Source of the DNA: Puffinus mauretanicus | Taxonomy: Eukaryota > Chordata > Aves > Procellariiformes > Procellariidae | DNA length: 64,000 nucleotides | Assembly: GCA_023333565.1 (NCBI GenBank) | Contig: JAJKFH010001810.1 | Location: forward strand, 1,116,001-1,180,000 | Direction of reading: 5' to 3' | Shown here: piece by piece, positions 25,403 to 36,200 of the stretch | Layout: every line of letters begins with the position of its first letter | Numbering within the stretch: the stretch's first letter is position 1 | Position numbers and translations under genes: made by a program | Notes under the pieces: model-generated | The model's database searches: none | What the model was told of the DNA's origin: nothing | The model's input: only the letters and a program-made list of their open reading frames with translations

Positions 25403-25919
25403 TGTTGTGGTTTAACCTGGCAGGCAGCCAAATACCACGCAGCCACTCACTCACTCCCCCCACCCCCAGCAGGACGGGGAGAGAATCGGAAGGGTAGGAG
25501 TGAGAAAAACTTGTGGGTTGAGATAAAGACAGTTTAATAGAACAGAAAAAGGGAAAGTAATAATGATAATGATAAAATATACAAAATGAGTGATGCACAA
25601 TGCAATTGCTCACCACCCGCGCTGACCGATAACCAAGTAGCCATCGGAACTTCCTGGATCACGCCTACCATTCATACACTGAGCATGACGTCACATGGTA
25701 TGGAATACCCCATTAGCCAGCTGGGCTGGCTGTCCTTTATTATGTTCCCTCCCATCTTGTGTACCTAGCTCAGTCAGTAGGCACGGGAGCTGTCCTTGGA
25801 CTGGGAGGGCACTTAGCAACAACTGAAAACATCAGTGTGTTATCAACATTCTCCTCATACTAAATCCAAAACACAGCACTAGGAAGAAATTTAACTCTAT
25901 CCCAGCCGAAACCAGGACA
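25403..25919 (-). mobile_element. Solo LTR of an ERVL-like family
   Basis: A 517-bp element starting TGTTGTGGTTTAACC and ending AACCAGGACA on the plus strand (TG...CA), with a perfect 5-bp target duplication. It aligns along its whole length with the LTRs of the provirus at 32263-38906, in the same orientation (transcription minus). Shared blocks include the end motif, GTTGAGATAAA.ACAGTTTAAT, ACTGAGCATGA.GTCACATGGTAT and GGAATACCCCATT. It is clearly more diverged, and its TATA position is degenerate. It contains a perfect palindromic TGACGTCA (25686-25693). The internal proviral region has been lost by LTR-LTR recombination. Confidence 0.93.
25686..25693. promoter_or_regulatory. Consensus CRE (TGACGTCA) in the solo LTR
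   Basis: Palindromic CREB/ATF site at the place where the provirus LTRs carry TGACATCA, just upstream of the promoter region. It is kept here although the neighbouring TATA box has decayed. Confidence 0.6.
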
Positions 25920-25924
25920 CCTGG
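25920..25924 (+). repeat. Target-site duplication, right (CCTGG)
   Basis: Second copy of the five target bases; CR1 sequence resumes directly. Confidence 0.95.
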
Positions 25925-28814
25925 AGAAGAGGAGGCTGAGGGGAGACCTCATTGTGCTCTACAACTACCTGAAAGGAGGTTCTAGCGAGGTGGGTGTTGG
26001 TCTCTTCTCCCAAGTAACAAGCGATAGGACGAGGGGAAATGGCCTCAAGTTGCGCCAAGGGAGGTTTAGATTGGACATTAGGAAAAATTTCTTTACTGAA
26101 AGAGTGGTCAGGCCTTGGAACAGGCTGCCCAGGGAAGTGGTGGAGTCACCATCCCTGGGCGTATTTAAAAGATGTGTAGATGAGGCGCTTAGGGACATGG
26201 TTTAGTGGTGGACTTGGCAGTGTTAGGTTAATGATTGGACTTGATGATCTTAAAGGTTTTTTCCAACCTAAATGAATCTATAGTTCATACATGGCTTACA
26301 TTGAGGACAAGTCCCCAACAAAGCAGAATCCAAACATGTTCTGTTCCCCCAGGCTCCCTTGGTGGTCCTGGAGGAGAATGAAGCAGCTCTGGTTGCTGAT
26401 CTGGAAAGCTGCATCTGGAGCTAAGGAACCACTTGTTTTCTGTTTGCTGGCTCTCAGGCCTGAGGGGAGTGTTTGAAATCCTTGCCCAAATCCAAACTTG
26501 ACAGCAGGAGATCACTGCGGGCTGCAGAGCTCCAAACTGACTCCTCAAGGTAGACACAATGAATGTTGGTTAGAAATGGTACAGATGAGCATGAGGTGCC
26601 AGTGTCCTTCAGTGTTTATAGCAGTTGATTGATCAAAGCTTCCCACGTAAAGGGATTCAAACCAGTGTTTCCAATGGCAAATCTGTGGGTTACCTTGTCA
26701 GGGTGAGGAGCATCACTCTCCTATTCCTCCAGCTGTCTGTTGAAGCTGGCTGCTATGCAGCCCAGGGTGCGAGGTCAGGACATTCTGATGAGGAAGGGGA
26801 TGCCTGTCCTGAAGTCCCCGGACTGCTTATGCATTTCTTCTTATACAGCCAGTTGATTACCAACCCCACCACTGCTTCGGAGCAGGGAGTAAAGCCCTCC
26901 ACAGCACTCCTGGCCACCAAGACAAGTCCAGATGCTCTTGTGTGGTCTCGTGGGGGAGTGAATCTGGAGTTTCTGGCTGCAGCGTGGCCCGGTGTCAAGG
27001 TGGTGGTGACACAGCGAGCTGTGTTTGCCTGCCAGCAGCTGCCTGGATATGTGTAGATGTTGGTACACTTGCAATAAAACCTTCATGATCATCTTCTTAC
27101 TTCTCATGTACGCAGTACAGAGTTAATCTTCTCTTTTTCTGCCCGAAATGCCAAGCAGATGGGTTTGCCCACTTGCTTATTTGCTATGACACCACTAGAT
27201 GCATCAGTGGCAGAAGGGTTCCTGCATATAGGGAGAGAAGGAAATTGGGGGACCGAGAACAGTTACAGTCAGGGAAGTCCAAAATCACTGGAAAAACTTG
27301 TTCTACATAGAAAACAATGAGATTCAGGGTTCTGGTGATTCACCATGGATTATTTTTATAACCCTGCTTCACTTAATGTAGAAATTGGAAGGTATTGAGT
27401 GAATCAAGCAGGAAGGTAGGAAGAGAAGGGATTGTCTTGTGTTTGAGGCAGTTCAGTGCTGCTCTGAAGGGCTGGATTATAGCAACGCCTGTGCCACAGA
27501 ACTCCTATATTGTGTTAATCAACTTGTTTAAATCTGATTTTTCACAGAAAGGAGAAGCTGGGATCTCAGTTACAGGCATGTTGAGCGCTCAAAACTGGCA
27601 GAGAAGTTGAATGCTTTGGATGTGTAAAGCCCAAGTAATGTGAAGAGTTCTAGAAAGTATCAGATTGTTTTCTTTGCTAACTGGGCACCGAATCACTAAA
27701 TATAGAGCTATTTTAAGCTCCTTCTGTTTTGCATTTCTTAATCTGAAAAGTGCAGATAATATGATTCCCTTCCTATAAGGAGTCGTGTGAAAATAAACTA
27801 CTATTTATGATGTTGTTAGATACTACATCCAGGAGCACTTGAAAAATTCCACAAGAAAAGTAATCATTCTGTTTGCAGAGCACACTAAACTAAAGCATAT
27901 GGTCACGCACTGAACACTGAGGAGAAAGCCAGATTTTAAGTATCCGTTCATTGAATGAGCATTGCCATCCATCTTTTGCATTAAAATGGGCAAAGGGCTT
28001 GCAGAAGAGTTTGCATATGGTCATGCAGTTAAGAATGACATAGTGCATACACATGGAATTATGGCATTCTGTAAGTTTTTGCTTGTGTATTAAGATATAG
28101 CTGAAGTTGCTGTAAGCTACCGTGTTTTTTAACGTATTATGCGCTTTTGCTTTTACAGCCCCATACCCATTTAGTTTGTGTATGTTCTATGTTGCAGCTC
28201 CATTCCAAACACTGTTCTCTGTTAAACCGATGATTCAAGAGTGAATCAGTACTTATCAATGTATATAGACTGTGAAACTGTGCCTTAAAATGACTCAAGG
28301 CAAACCTAGGAAAAAAAATTAATTCTTATTCTAAATGTTTTCCTTACTCAGGTAACTGATGATCAGAGATAGTTTGAGTCTGTGCTAGGTGTACAAATCA
28401 CTGCATAGATGGCTCTCATCTGTGAAATTGGTCAGCCCGTCCAAGGTCTCCACTGCTTAAAATATTGAGTATTAAATATATTTTCACCTATGTGTAAAAT
28501 CTGAATAACAGCGTTGTATTATCTTCCTGCGATTTTTTCAAGGTTTTTCACAGACTTACTAACTCCCATTTAGGACTTTGGTAATGCAGATAAGACTACT
28601 GGATTTATCTTTCTGTTGTGTATGCTTTATTTTTAGTATACGTTGCAACGAAAGCTTTTCTGTGCTGTACATGTATGGTTTTTGTTTGAATGTTGTTAGC
28701 ATTAGCTATTGTTCAATTTTTGTTAGTATTAGATGAATGTGAAGCTGTGGTGGTGTGAAGGCACAGCACTGATCTGTGTGTATGCGCAGGAACGGGCAGC
28801 TGCTTTGGTTGCTT

Positions 28815-28905
28815 TTTGGTGGGTGTTTTTTGGGTTGTTTTTTTGTTGTTGCTGTGAGGTTGTTGGTGTTGTTTTTTTTTTTTTTTTCTTTTTTTGGTGT
28901 TTGTT
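28815..28905. repeat. T-rich, GTT-rich low-complexity tract
   Basis: GTTT/GTTG-like units followed by a run of about 18 T. On the minus strand it reads as A-rich and is translated as Lys/Gln/Thr-rich sequence, an artefact of composition. Confidence 0.8.
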
Positions 28906-29303
28906 AATGCTTTAGGATTAGTCGATCTATCATCTGCTGCAGAAGTACTTGTTTGTTCCTGGGGAGATGAGAGGAATTTTAGGAAGGGTATTGTACAGAC
29001 TCTGAATACTGGTGATGTGTGCCAGTATCTTCCCATCAGAGTAGATGGCTTCCAGCCTTGATTGAAGTGAGAAGTGATTTCTAACGTATGACTCAATGAT
29101 TTGATAGCATCTCTAAACCTGGATGGGTCAGGGGGAGGAGAAGTCTCTGTGAAGGTTAAAACTTTGGCACGAATCCAGGTTAAAGTCCTCAGTGAAGTAT
29201 TGTTAAACAAGCAGTACAACTGAAGGTGCAACTCATCAGCTGCTGATCTGATAGCACTGCTTTGCCTCTCAGCAAAGTTCAGGTTTACCATGGTGTTTTT
29301 TTG

Positions 29304-29325
29304 CTTGTTTGTTTGTTTGTTTGTT
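29304..29325. repeat. (TTTG)n microsatellite
   Basis: Five TTTG units, echoing the tract at 9916. Confidence 0.85.
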
Positions 29326-30677
29326 AAAAACATTTTGAATTGTTTAGCGGTTTAGGTTTTAACCACTCCTTGTTGGTAATGAAAGCCTTATACATGCCAT
29401 ATGATGTTTCCATACAAACTTCTGCACTTCGTTTTCATAACGACGTATAAGCCAGACGGCTAGAATTGGTCATTTTTACCCTAATTATGTTGAAGGTACT
29501 TTGCCAACAGGTACACTAACCAAGTATATCGCAGTAATGTATGAGTTTGCATCAGTTTGCCCATCTAAATTAAAGCTTTATTATGTTATAACTGGTAGAA
29601 ATCTATTCTAGATTCAGCTCATCTAAATGTCAATACTGTAAATTTACCTTCCTTCTCCACATCCTGATAAAGTTTCTTAGCAGTCCTGGTGACTGCGTCT
29701 GGCTACACGTTTAAATAGCAGGCATTTGTCTGAAGTGTGAGAAATTCCTGGAAACTGTTGATTTTAAGTTATGATAGTAGATACGCATATTTAAAACTTT
29801 GGAATTGAGTTAGCAGCAGCTGAAGTCAATGCACGTGCTTTTTCAATGTAGCTTTCTCAGATGATTTCTATTCTGGTCTAACTTGAGAGAAATAATTTCA
29901 AATCAAAATGCCTAGGTTTGGTGTTTCGTTTTAGTATATTCAATATGTATTTTTAAGGCTCTGCATTTGAGTTTCAGATCCCACCAGAGGATAAAACTTG
30001 ATAACATTTCTGGACTTCTGGTTTGGGGAGTCTTTTGTTGTAGAATGCTTCCTTGCTTTTTGTTAGCAATTTTTCTTTCTCAGTCAATAGAAATCATTTG
30101 TGCTGGTGGGGTAGGGAAGAAAAAGATCAATCTAAGCTTTAAAATATTTTGTTGTTTTTAGTTCAGAGCAAAGTGATTTTAGGCTATATCGTACCCAGAC
30201 CCCTGGTGAATGAGCTGTTTATTGCAATGACTGCTTTCCTGTGACTTGGCTCTTAGTGTATTTTCTAGCAGCAAGGTGACACTGCCATGAGAAGATTTGT
30301 CAGGTTTGGCAATAATTAGCATCACTGGGAGAGGCTTAGCAGAAGGCTCCAAGTCAAACTGTTTCCTTGAACTGATTTCTTTTTTCCTTTCCTAGGGAGG
30401 TGATCCTTGCAAAGAGGGGTTGAGGCATTCCTGGGGTTGAATGGAGGAGGATAGACTTTTGTAGTTTTCTAGATAGAGGCCTTTAGTCTCCGAAGTTCCC
30501 ATCCTGCAGCTTTCATGAGCATTGATTTTCACTGGAAAAAAAAATCTGAGGGGAGAGAGAAAGCAGAAGAGACTGCATTACACTTCATTTATGAAAACTT
30601 GAATTAAATCCGAAACATATCAAAAGAGAGAAAGTGCTCAGTGGAGCTGGTATTTTATAAGTGTTTGGTTTCCCCAG

Positions 30678-30821
30678 AAGGCCAGCCTTCTACCGGGTGG
30701 TTTTAGCAATGTCCAGTCAGCAAAGTCCCGGCCATCAAACAGCAATGACCTTGCCAGAGCAGGAATATTTCTTGAGCAGTACCTCCTGTTCAGATCCTTC
30801 TCTCTCTGTGATCGTGCTCAG
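30678..30821 (+). other. Exon-like segment, 144 bp
   Basis: Preceded by a pyrimidine-rich stretch ending TTTCCCCAG and followed by GTTAGTG, with CAG at the exon end. Its length is a multiple of three, and the frame starting at its first base is open and ends on a codon boundary. A second frame is also open, so coding is not proven. No family recognised. The donor is followed within 8 bases by a 28-T run. Confidence 0.2.
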
Positions 30822-30826
30822 GTTAG

Positions 30827-30829
<3 letters not shown>

Positions 30830-30857
<28 letters not shown>
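30830..30857. repeat. Poly-T run (28)
   Basis: An uninterrupted T tract. It could be the A tail of a minus-strand retrocopy, but nothing recognisable lies to its right. Confidence 0.85.
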
Positions 30858-31000
30858 CCTTTGGGAGCTTAACGCTGCATTTTTAAAAGGGAAAATGGAA
30901 ATGAAGAAAGTAGATAAAAGAGATCTCTTTTGGACACCTCATTTTAAAAATATTACTTTAAATGCAAAGACTGAAATTAAGCATGTTAATCTTTTCTTAG

Positions 31001-31054
31001 ACTCGAGATTTCCTCACTCTTCTCTGCCAGAATAGTAGTGGAGCTGTTCCCACC
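31001..31054 (+). other. Exon-like segment, 54 bp
   Basis: Preceded by TTAATCTTTTCTTAG (branch-like A and pyrimidine tract) and followed by GTAAGTG. It is 18 codons long, with the frame from its first base open to its last. It lies 179 bp after the 144-bp segment with compatible phase. Unrecognised; two good splice sites can occur by chance in 64 kb. Confidence 0.2.
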
Positions 31055-31780
31055 GTAAGTGTCTGGATGGTGTGTAAAAGAAGGAGGTGATATTGCGAGT
31101 AATTGTTTTGGTCTGGAAAATGTTTTATTCAAATGTCATGAAAATATCTTTAGGATTAAAGAACTGAGTAAGACTTGTTATTCTATGGTATTAACTACCC
31201 TCTTCACTTAAAAACTCTTTTATAAGTTGCTGTTTCTGGAGTCATCTTGGTAAAGAGTCTGGGCAGTTTCTGCCTTGCTGGTGAGCTCTCATGAACGCTC
31301 TTTTTAGTACATGTTGCAAGATTTATTTTTTTAAAAGTATTGATGAAAAATAATCAGCTACTGATATTTTTTTTTTCCCTACGAAGTAGAATACTATACT
31401 AAACCAGTAAAATAACAGACCACATGGGGATTGCTTATTGGCGAGGTGACCGGAGGAAAGATCAAATAATCAATCACAGCATACTACGACATATAATGCT
31501 TAAATTTAGCAGTTGGTTTGGAGCATTCTTGCTTGTAGGCAAACCAAAGTGCTTGGAAGCAGATCAGGTCATTGCCCCATGCGCTTTTTGGCTAGTAGGA
31601 AGCTGTTGCCATTTTGTTTTCACCCATGGCGGAACCAAAGAAGAGAGAAATCAGATGGGCTCAGTTTTAGACGTGGACTTGTAGTTCTGGGCTCCCATGT
31701 TTCAGATGTGATGTTCTTCACGTGTGGAGTAATTACACGCTTTCAAAATGTAGTATATAGAAAAACTGCAGCATTTACTG
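31055..31780. other. Stretch without recognised gene
   Basis: AT-rich with short open frames only; nothing recognised before the G-rich block. Confidence 0.5.
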
Positions 31781-32095
31781 CCGGGGGTTCCCTGGGGTCA
31801 GGGGTCCGGGAGCTGTGGGTGGGGGTCAGGATGGGGCCCGGTGAGGGGAGCCGGGGTCAGACCCAGCCGGGGGTGGGTGGGCAAGGTTGTGGGGATGGGG
31901 TGGGCCAGGACAGGGGTGCCTGGCTTGGCGGGGCTCGCGGTCAGGCGGGGCTGGAGACGGCGTCCTGCGGCCTCGCTGGGGCAGGGACTGACAGCCCCGG
32001 GGGCTGGAGTGGGGCCTGGGGCCGAGGGCAGGCCGGGGGAGCCCCGGGGCAGGCAGGGGCATTAGGGCCCATGAGCGCGCTCGGGCGCTGCATTT
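31781..32095 (+). repeat. G-rich, CpG-bearing block with many G-runs
   Basis: About 315 bp with GC near 70 percent or more and strong strand bias: the plus strand is G-rich with dozens of runs of three or more G, and about 22 CpG by hand count. Loose GGGGTCAGG-like units recur without strict period. Open frames on both strands (to ~200 codons) follow from the composition. It ends about 170 bp from the provirus 3' LTR and is outside the provirus and its target duplication. Confidence 0.75.
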
Positions 32096-32257
32096 GCAAA
32101 CCGACATCTTAATTTCTGCCAGTGCTAACAGAAATGTAACATAATGCGCAGTATTAACGCTGGAGAAACCAGAGCCATTAGCTGTCCCAACGCTTGCAAA
32201 CTGTGCACCACAAAAGCTCAAGATGAGTTTTAGAAACTGAGGCCAACTCTGTACAAC

Positions 32258-32262
32258 ATCAT
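32258..32262 (+). repeat. Proviral target-site duplication, left (ATCAT)
   Basis: Five bases directly before the TG of the left LTR, matched exactly at 38907-38911. Five base pairs is the usual ERVL duplication length. Confidence 0.95.
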
Positions 32263-32389
32263 TGTCGTGGTTTAACCCCAGCCAGCAAAATAAACGCCAC
32301 GCAGCCGCTCGATCACCCCCCGCCCGGTGGGATGGGGAGAGAATCGGGAGGGCACAAGTAGGAAAGCTCCCGGGTTGAGATAAAAACAG

Positions 32390-32395
32390 TTTAAT
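32390..32395 (-). terminator. Candidate LTR poly-A signal (ATTAAA)
   Basis: The common ATTAAA variant, in the right place after the TATA box to define the R region; no AATAAA occurs in the LTR on this strand. The same motif in the 5' LTR is at 38534-38539. Confidence 0.5.
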
Positions 32396-32543
32396 AATTG
32401 AAATAAAACTAAGTAGAACAGTAAAATAACAATGAGAACAACAACAATAACAGAATACACAAAACAGGCAATGCACGATACAACCGCTCACCGACCGCCG
32501 ACCGCGTGTCACGAACGGGGGGCGAGCCCCCCCACACACCTGG

Positions 32544-32551
32544 TTTTTATA
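32544..32551 (-). promoter_or_regulatory. TATA box of the 3' LTR
   Basis: TATAAAAA on the minus strand in a block that is identical between the two LTRs, including the upstream TGACATCA and ATTCTATACCATGTG. Confidence 0.7.
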
Positions 32552-32772
32552 CTGAGCATGATGTCACATGGTATAGAATACCCCATTGGCCAGCTGGGTC
32601 CACCACCCCGGCTGCGCTCCCCCCTCCCGGTGCAAGCATCACCCAGCAACAGCCAAAGCATCAATGGGCATCAATGGGCCATCAACGCTCCTTTCACACC
32701 GAACCCAAAACACAGCACACCCCCCAAGCTACTGGGAAGAAAGTTAACCCTGTCCCAGCTGGAACCAGGACA

Positions 32773-32792
32773 ATATCCACCCCTTATTCTAT
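32773..32792 (-). promoter_or_regulatory. Polypurine tract for plus-strand priming
   Basis: The minus strand immediately before the 3' LTR carries an AAGGGGTGGATAT-type purine-rich run. It is short and broken by T compared with classic tracts, but its position next to the LTR fits. Confidence 0.55.
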
Positions 32793-33201
32793 ACCATCTA
32801 CATCATGCCCAGGTCTCACATTTTCCAATACATTCCAATTAGTCACCGCTACTTTTCCCTGCCTTTTGATATATACACATACAGGGATATCATTCCCTTA
32901 GTCCATGGGCCATCCCTCTAAAACATCCGTTGAGTTCATTTAGTCCATGACTTCGGGTCCCACCTGTCATAACAGTCTTGCAGGGCAGGAGAGATGGTGT
33001 GTGGTGTTGGGCTCTTGCATGCGGAGGCCAGTTCTGGGCGCTCGTCCGGTTCTATCATCGTTGCACCTTGCTCAGTTTCATCGGAGTTCATCCTACATTA
33101 ATCTGGGTGATTCTTACTGTAATACTGTTAATATGGCATATGGTAACCATAGAAGTGATGACATACAGTACTATGTAATAACTAACAGCATACAATTCAG
33201 T
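32793..33201 (-). other. Proviral 3' non-coding region; env absent
   Basis: About 410 bp between the pol stop and the polypurine tract. Minus-strand frames are all short, with no signal peptide, surface or transmembrane subunit features. The element therefore has no env rather than a broken one: there is not enough space, and pol and LTR flank the segment cleanly. Confidence 0.75.
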
Positions 33202-36200
33202 TCATTGGCTATTTTCACCCAAAATTAAATCCCCTTGAGGTACACACCGGACTTCCCCATCCTTTCTCATCACCCACCACGTGCACCCAGGTCCCTGAGC
33301 AAAAGCAATCCCACGGATGGGTTTTCCCTTGCCAGAGGCAGGAGCAACCCAGACCGTCTTCCCCAGCATATTCCTCATATGCACGACAGGGACTTTATCC
33401 CCCTCTACAGCACGTAAGGGTTTGGATTGGGCAGGGCCAGCTCGAGTGACAGATCCCCTAGTGTTGACTAACCAGGTGGCCTTTGCTAAATGTGTGTCCC
33501 AATGCTTGAATGTCCCACCACCCATTGCCCTCAGTGTTGTCTTTAACAGCCCGTTGTATCGTTCAATTTTTCCGGAGGCTGGTGCATGGTAGGGGATGTG
33601 ATAAACCCACTCAATGCCATGCTCTTTGGCCCAGGTGTCTATGAGGGTGTTTCGGAAGTGAGTCCCGTTGTCTGACTCAATTCTTTCTGGGGTGCCATGT
33701 CGCCATAGGACTTGTTTTTCAAGGCCCAGGATGGTGTTCCGGGCGGTGGCATGGGGCACAGGGTATGTTTCCAGCCATCCTGTGGTTACTTCTACCATGG
33801 TGAGCACATAGCGCTTGCCCTGTCGGGTTTGTGGGAGCGTGATATAATCAATCTGCCAAGCCTCCCCATATTTATACTTCAACCATCGTCCTCCATACCA
33901 AAGAGGCTTTACTCGCTTGGCTTGCTTGATTGCAGCGCATGTTTCACATTCGTGGATAACTTGTGCAATAGTGTCCATGGTCAAATCCACCCCTCGATCA
34001 CGAGCCCATCTATATGTTGCATCTCTCCCTTGGTGGCCTGAGGTGTCATGGGCCCACCGAGCTATAAATAATTCACCTTTATGTTGCCAGTCCAGATCTA
34101 CCTGAGCTACTTCGATCTTGGCAGCCTGGTCCACCTGCTGGTTGTTTTGGTGCTCTTCACTGGCCCGACTCTTGGGTACGTGAGCATCTACGTGACGTAC
34201 TTTTACAGTCAGGTTCTCTACCCGGGCAGCAATATCTTGCCACAACGCGGCAGCCCAGATGGGTTTACCTCTGCGCTGCCAGTTGTTCTGCTTCCACTGC
34301 TGCAACCATCCCCACAGGGCATTTGCCACCATCCATGAGTCAGTATAGAGATAAAGTACTGGCCATTTTTCTCGTTCGGCAATGTCCAAGGCCAGCTGGA
34401 TGGCTTTCACCTCTGCAAACTGACTCGATTCACCTTCTCCTTCAGCAGTTTCTGCAACTTGGCGTATAGGACTCCATACCGCAGCCTTCCATCTCCGATG
34501 TTTTCCCACAAGGCGACAGGACCCATCGGTGAACAGGGCATATTGCTTCTTGTTTTCTGGTAGTTTGTTATATGGTGGGGCCTCTTCAGCACGCGTCACC
34601 TCCTCCTCTGGGGATATTCCAAAGTCTTTGCCTTCTGGCCAGTTCGTGATCACCTCCAAAATTCCTGGGCGACTGGGGTTTCCTATTCGGGCCCGTTGTG
34701 TGATCAGCGCGACCCACTTACTCCACGTAGCATCGGTTGCATGATGTGTAGAGGGGACGCTCCCTTTGAACATCCAGCCCAGCACCGGCAGTCGGGGTGC
34801 CAGGAGGAGCTGTGCTTCAGTACCAACCACTTCCGAAGCAGCTTGAACCCCCTCATATGCTGCCAGTATCTCCTTCTCAGTTGGAGTGTAGCGGGCCTCG
34901 GATCCTCTGTATCCCCGACTCCAGAACCCCAAGGGTCGACCTCGAGTCTCCCCTGGTGCTTTCTGCCAGAGGCTCCAGGTAGGGCCATTCTCCCCGGCTG
35001 CGGTGTAGAGCACGTTCTTCACATCTTGTCCTGCCCGGACTGGCCCAAGGGCTACTGCCTGAACTATCTCCTGTTTAATTTGTTCAAATGCTTGTCGTTG
35101 CTCAGGGCCCCATTTGAAGTCGTTCTTCTTCCTGGTCACGTGATAGAGAGGGCTTACGATCTGACTGTAATTTGGAATATGCATTCTCCAAAAACCCACA
35201 ACGCCTAAGAAAGCTTGCGTTTCCTTTTTGTTAGTTGGTGGAGACATGGCTGTTATTTTATTAATCCCATCCGTTGGGATCTGACGACGTCCATCTTGCC
35301 ATTTTATTCCTAAAAACTGGATCTCCTGTGCAGGTCCCTTGACCTTACTTCGTTTTATTGCAAAGCCAGCCTTCAGCAGGATTTGGACTATTCTCTCCCC
35401 TTTCTCGAAAACTTCCTCTGCTGTGTTGCCCCACACGATGATGTCATCAATGTACTGCAGATGTTCTGGAGCCTCACCCTGTTCCAGTGCGGTATGGATC
35501 AGTCCATGGCAAATGGTAGGGCTGTGTTTCCACCCCTGGGGCAGTCGGTTCCAGGTGTACTGGACACCCCTCCAAGTGAAAGCAAACTGTGGCCTGCACT
35601 CTGCTGCCAAAGGGATGGAGAAGAAGGCATTAGCGATATCAATGGTGGCGTACCACTTGGCTGCCTTTGACTCCAGTTCGTATTGAAGTTCCAGCATGTC
35701 CGGCACAGCAGCACTCAGTGGCGGCGTGACTTCGTTCAGGCCACGGTAGTCTACTGTTAGTCTCCACTCTCCAGTAGACTTTCGCACTGGCCATATGGGA
35801 CTGTTGAAGGGTGAGCGAGTCTTACTGATCACTCCTTGGCTCTCCAGTCGACGAATCAGCTCATGGATGGGGATCAGGGAGTCTCGGTTGGTGCGGTATT
35901 GCCGCCGGTGCACTGTTGTGGTAGCAATTGGTACCTGTTGTTCTTGGACCTTCAACAACCCCACAACAGAAGGATCCTCCGAGAGACCAGGCAAGGTGGA
36001 CAGCTGTTTAATTTCCTCCGTCTCCAGGGCAGCTATGCCAAAAGCCCACCGGTACCCTTTTGGGTCCTTAAAATACCCTCTCCTGAGGTAGTCTATGCCA
36101 AGGATGCACGGAGCCTCTGGGCCAGTCACAATGGAGTGCTTCTGCCACTCATTCCCGGTTAGACTCACTTCGGCCTCCAACACAGTTAACTCTTGGGATC

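Larger units (their letters stand above)
24904..26205 (+). pseudogene. CR1 ORF2 fragment interrupted by LTR
   Basis: Open frame over 24904-25402 encodes the region after the reverse transcriptase catalytic core, including [20 protein letters not shown] and the [13 protein letters not shown] segment. After the LTR the frame resumes at 25925 and ends at the natural stop near 26205. The interruption destroys it. The first part reads through into LTR sequence for ~30 codons before a stop. It shows the ordering of events: CR1 first, LTR later. Confidence 0.9.
24904..26282 (+). mobile_element. CR1 LINE, 5'-truncated, split by a solo LTR
   Basis: The only CR1 here on the plus strand. The 5' part runs 24904-25402 and the 3' part 25920-26282, with the LTR and one target-site copy between. 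Removing the LTR makes the alignment to the copies at 19851 and 40221 continuous. The 5' part reaches about 230 bp further into ORF2 than they do. The 3' end fades at AATGAATCTATAG near 26282, a decayed form of the CR1 terminal octamer. Confidence 0.95.
26283..30677. other. Stretch without recognised gene
   Basis: 26283-27060 is less AT-rich and holds a 143-codon plus-strand open frame (26625-27056) without recognisable family, start context or splice signals. 28713-29333 holds a 206-codon minus-strand open frame that runs into simple repeats at both ends. T-rich and TTTG tracts lie at 28815-28905 and 29304-29325. No known repeat besides these. Confidence 0.5.
32263..32772 (-). mobile_element. 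3' LTR of the ERVL provirus
   Basis: 510 bp, TGTC...GACA termini. On the minus strand it holds a CRE-like TGACATCA, a TATAAAAA box (32544-32551) about 20 bases downstream, and an ATTAAA poly-A signal candidate (32390-32395) roughly 150 bases after that. It is nearly the same as the 5' LTR except for small length changes in C/G/A runs and one ~45-bp GC-rich block around 32490-32535. Confidence 0.95.

Noticed and set aside
31826..32539. 237-codon minus-strand frame over the G-rich block and 3' LTR
   Set aside because: Joins compositionally biased sequence to LTR; open because of GC content, with no protein-like domain.
32773..33201. A decayed env
   Set aside because: Only ~430 bp lie between pol and the LTR, with no hydrophobic or cysteine pattern of an envelope protein. 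Absence is the better reading.
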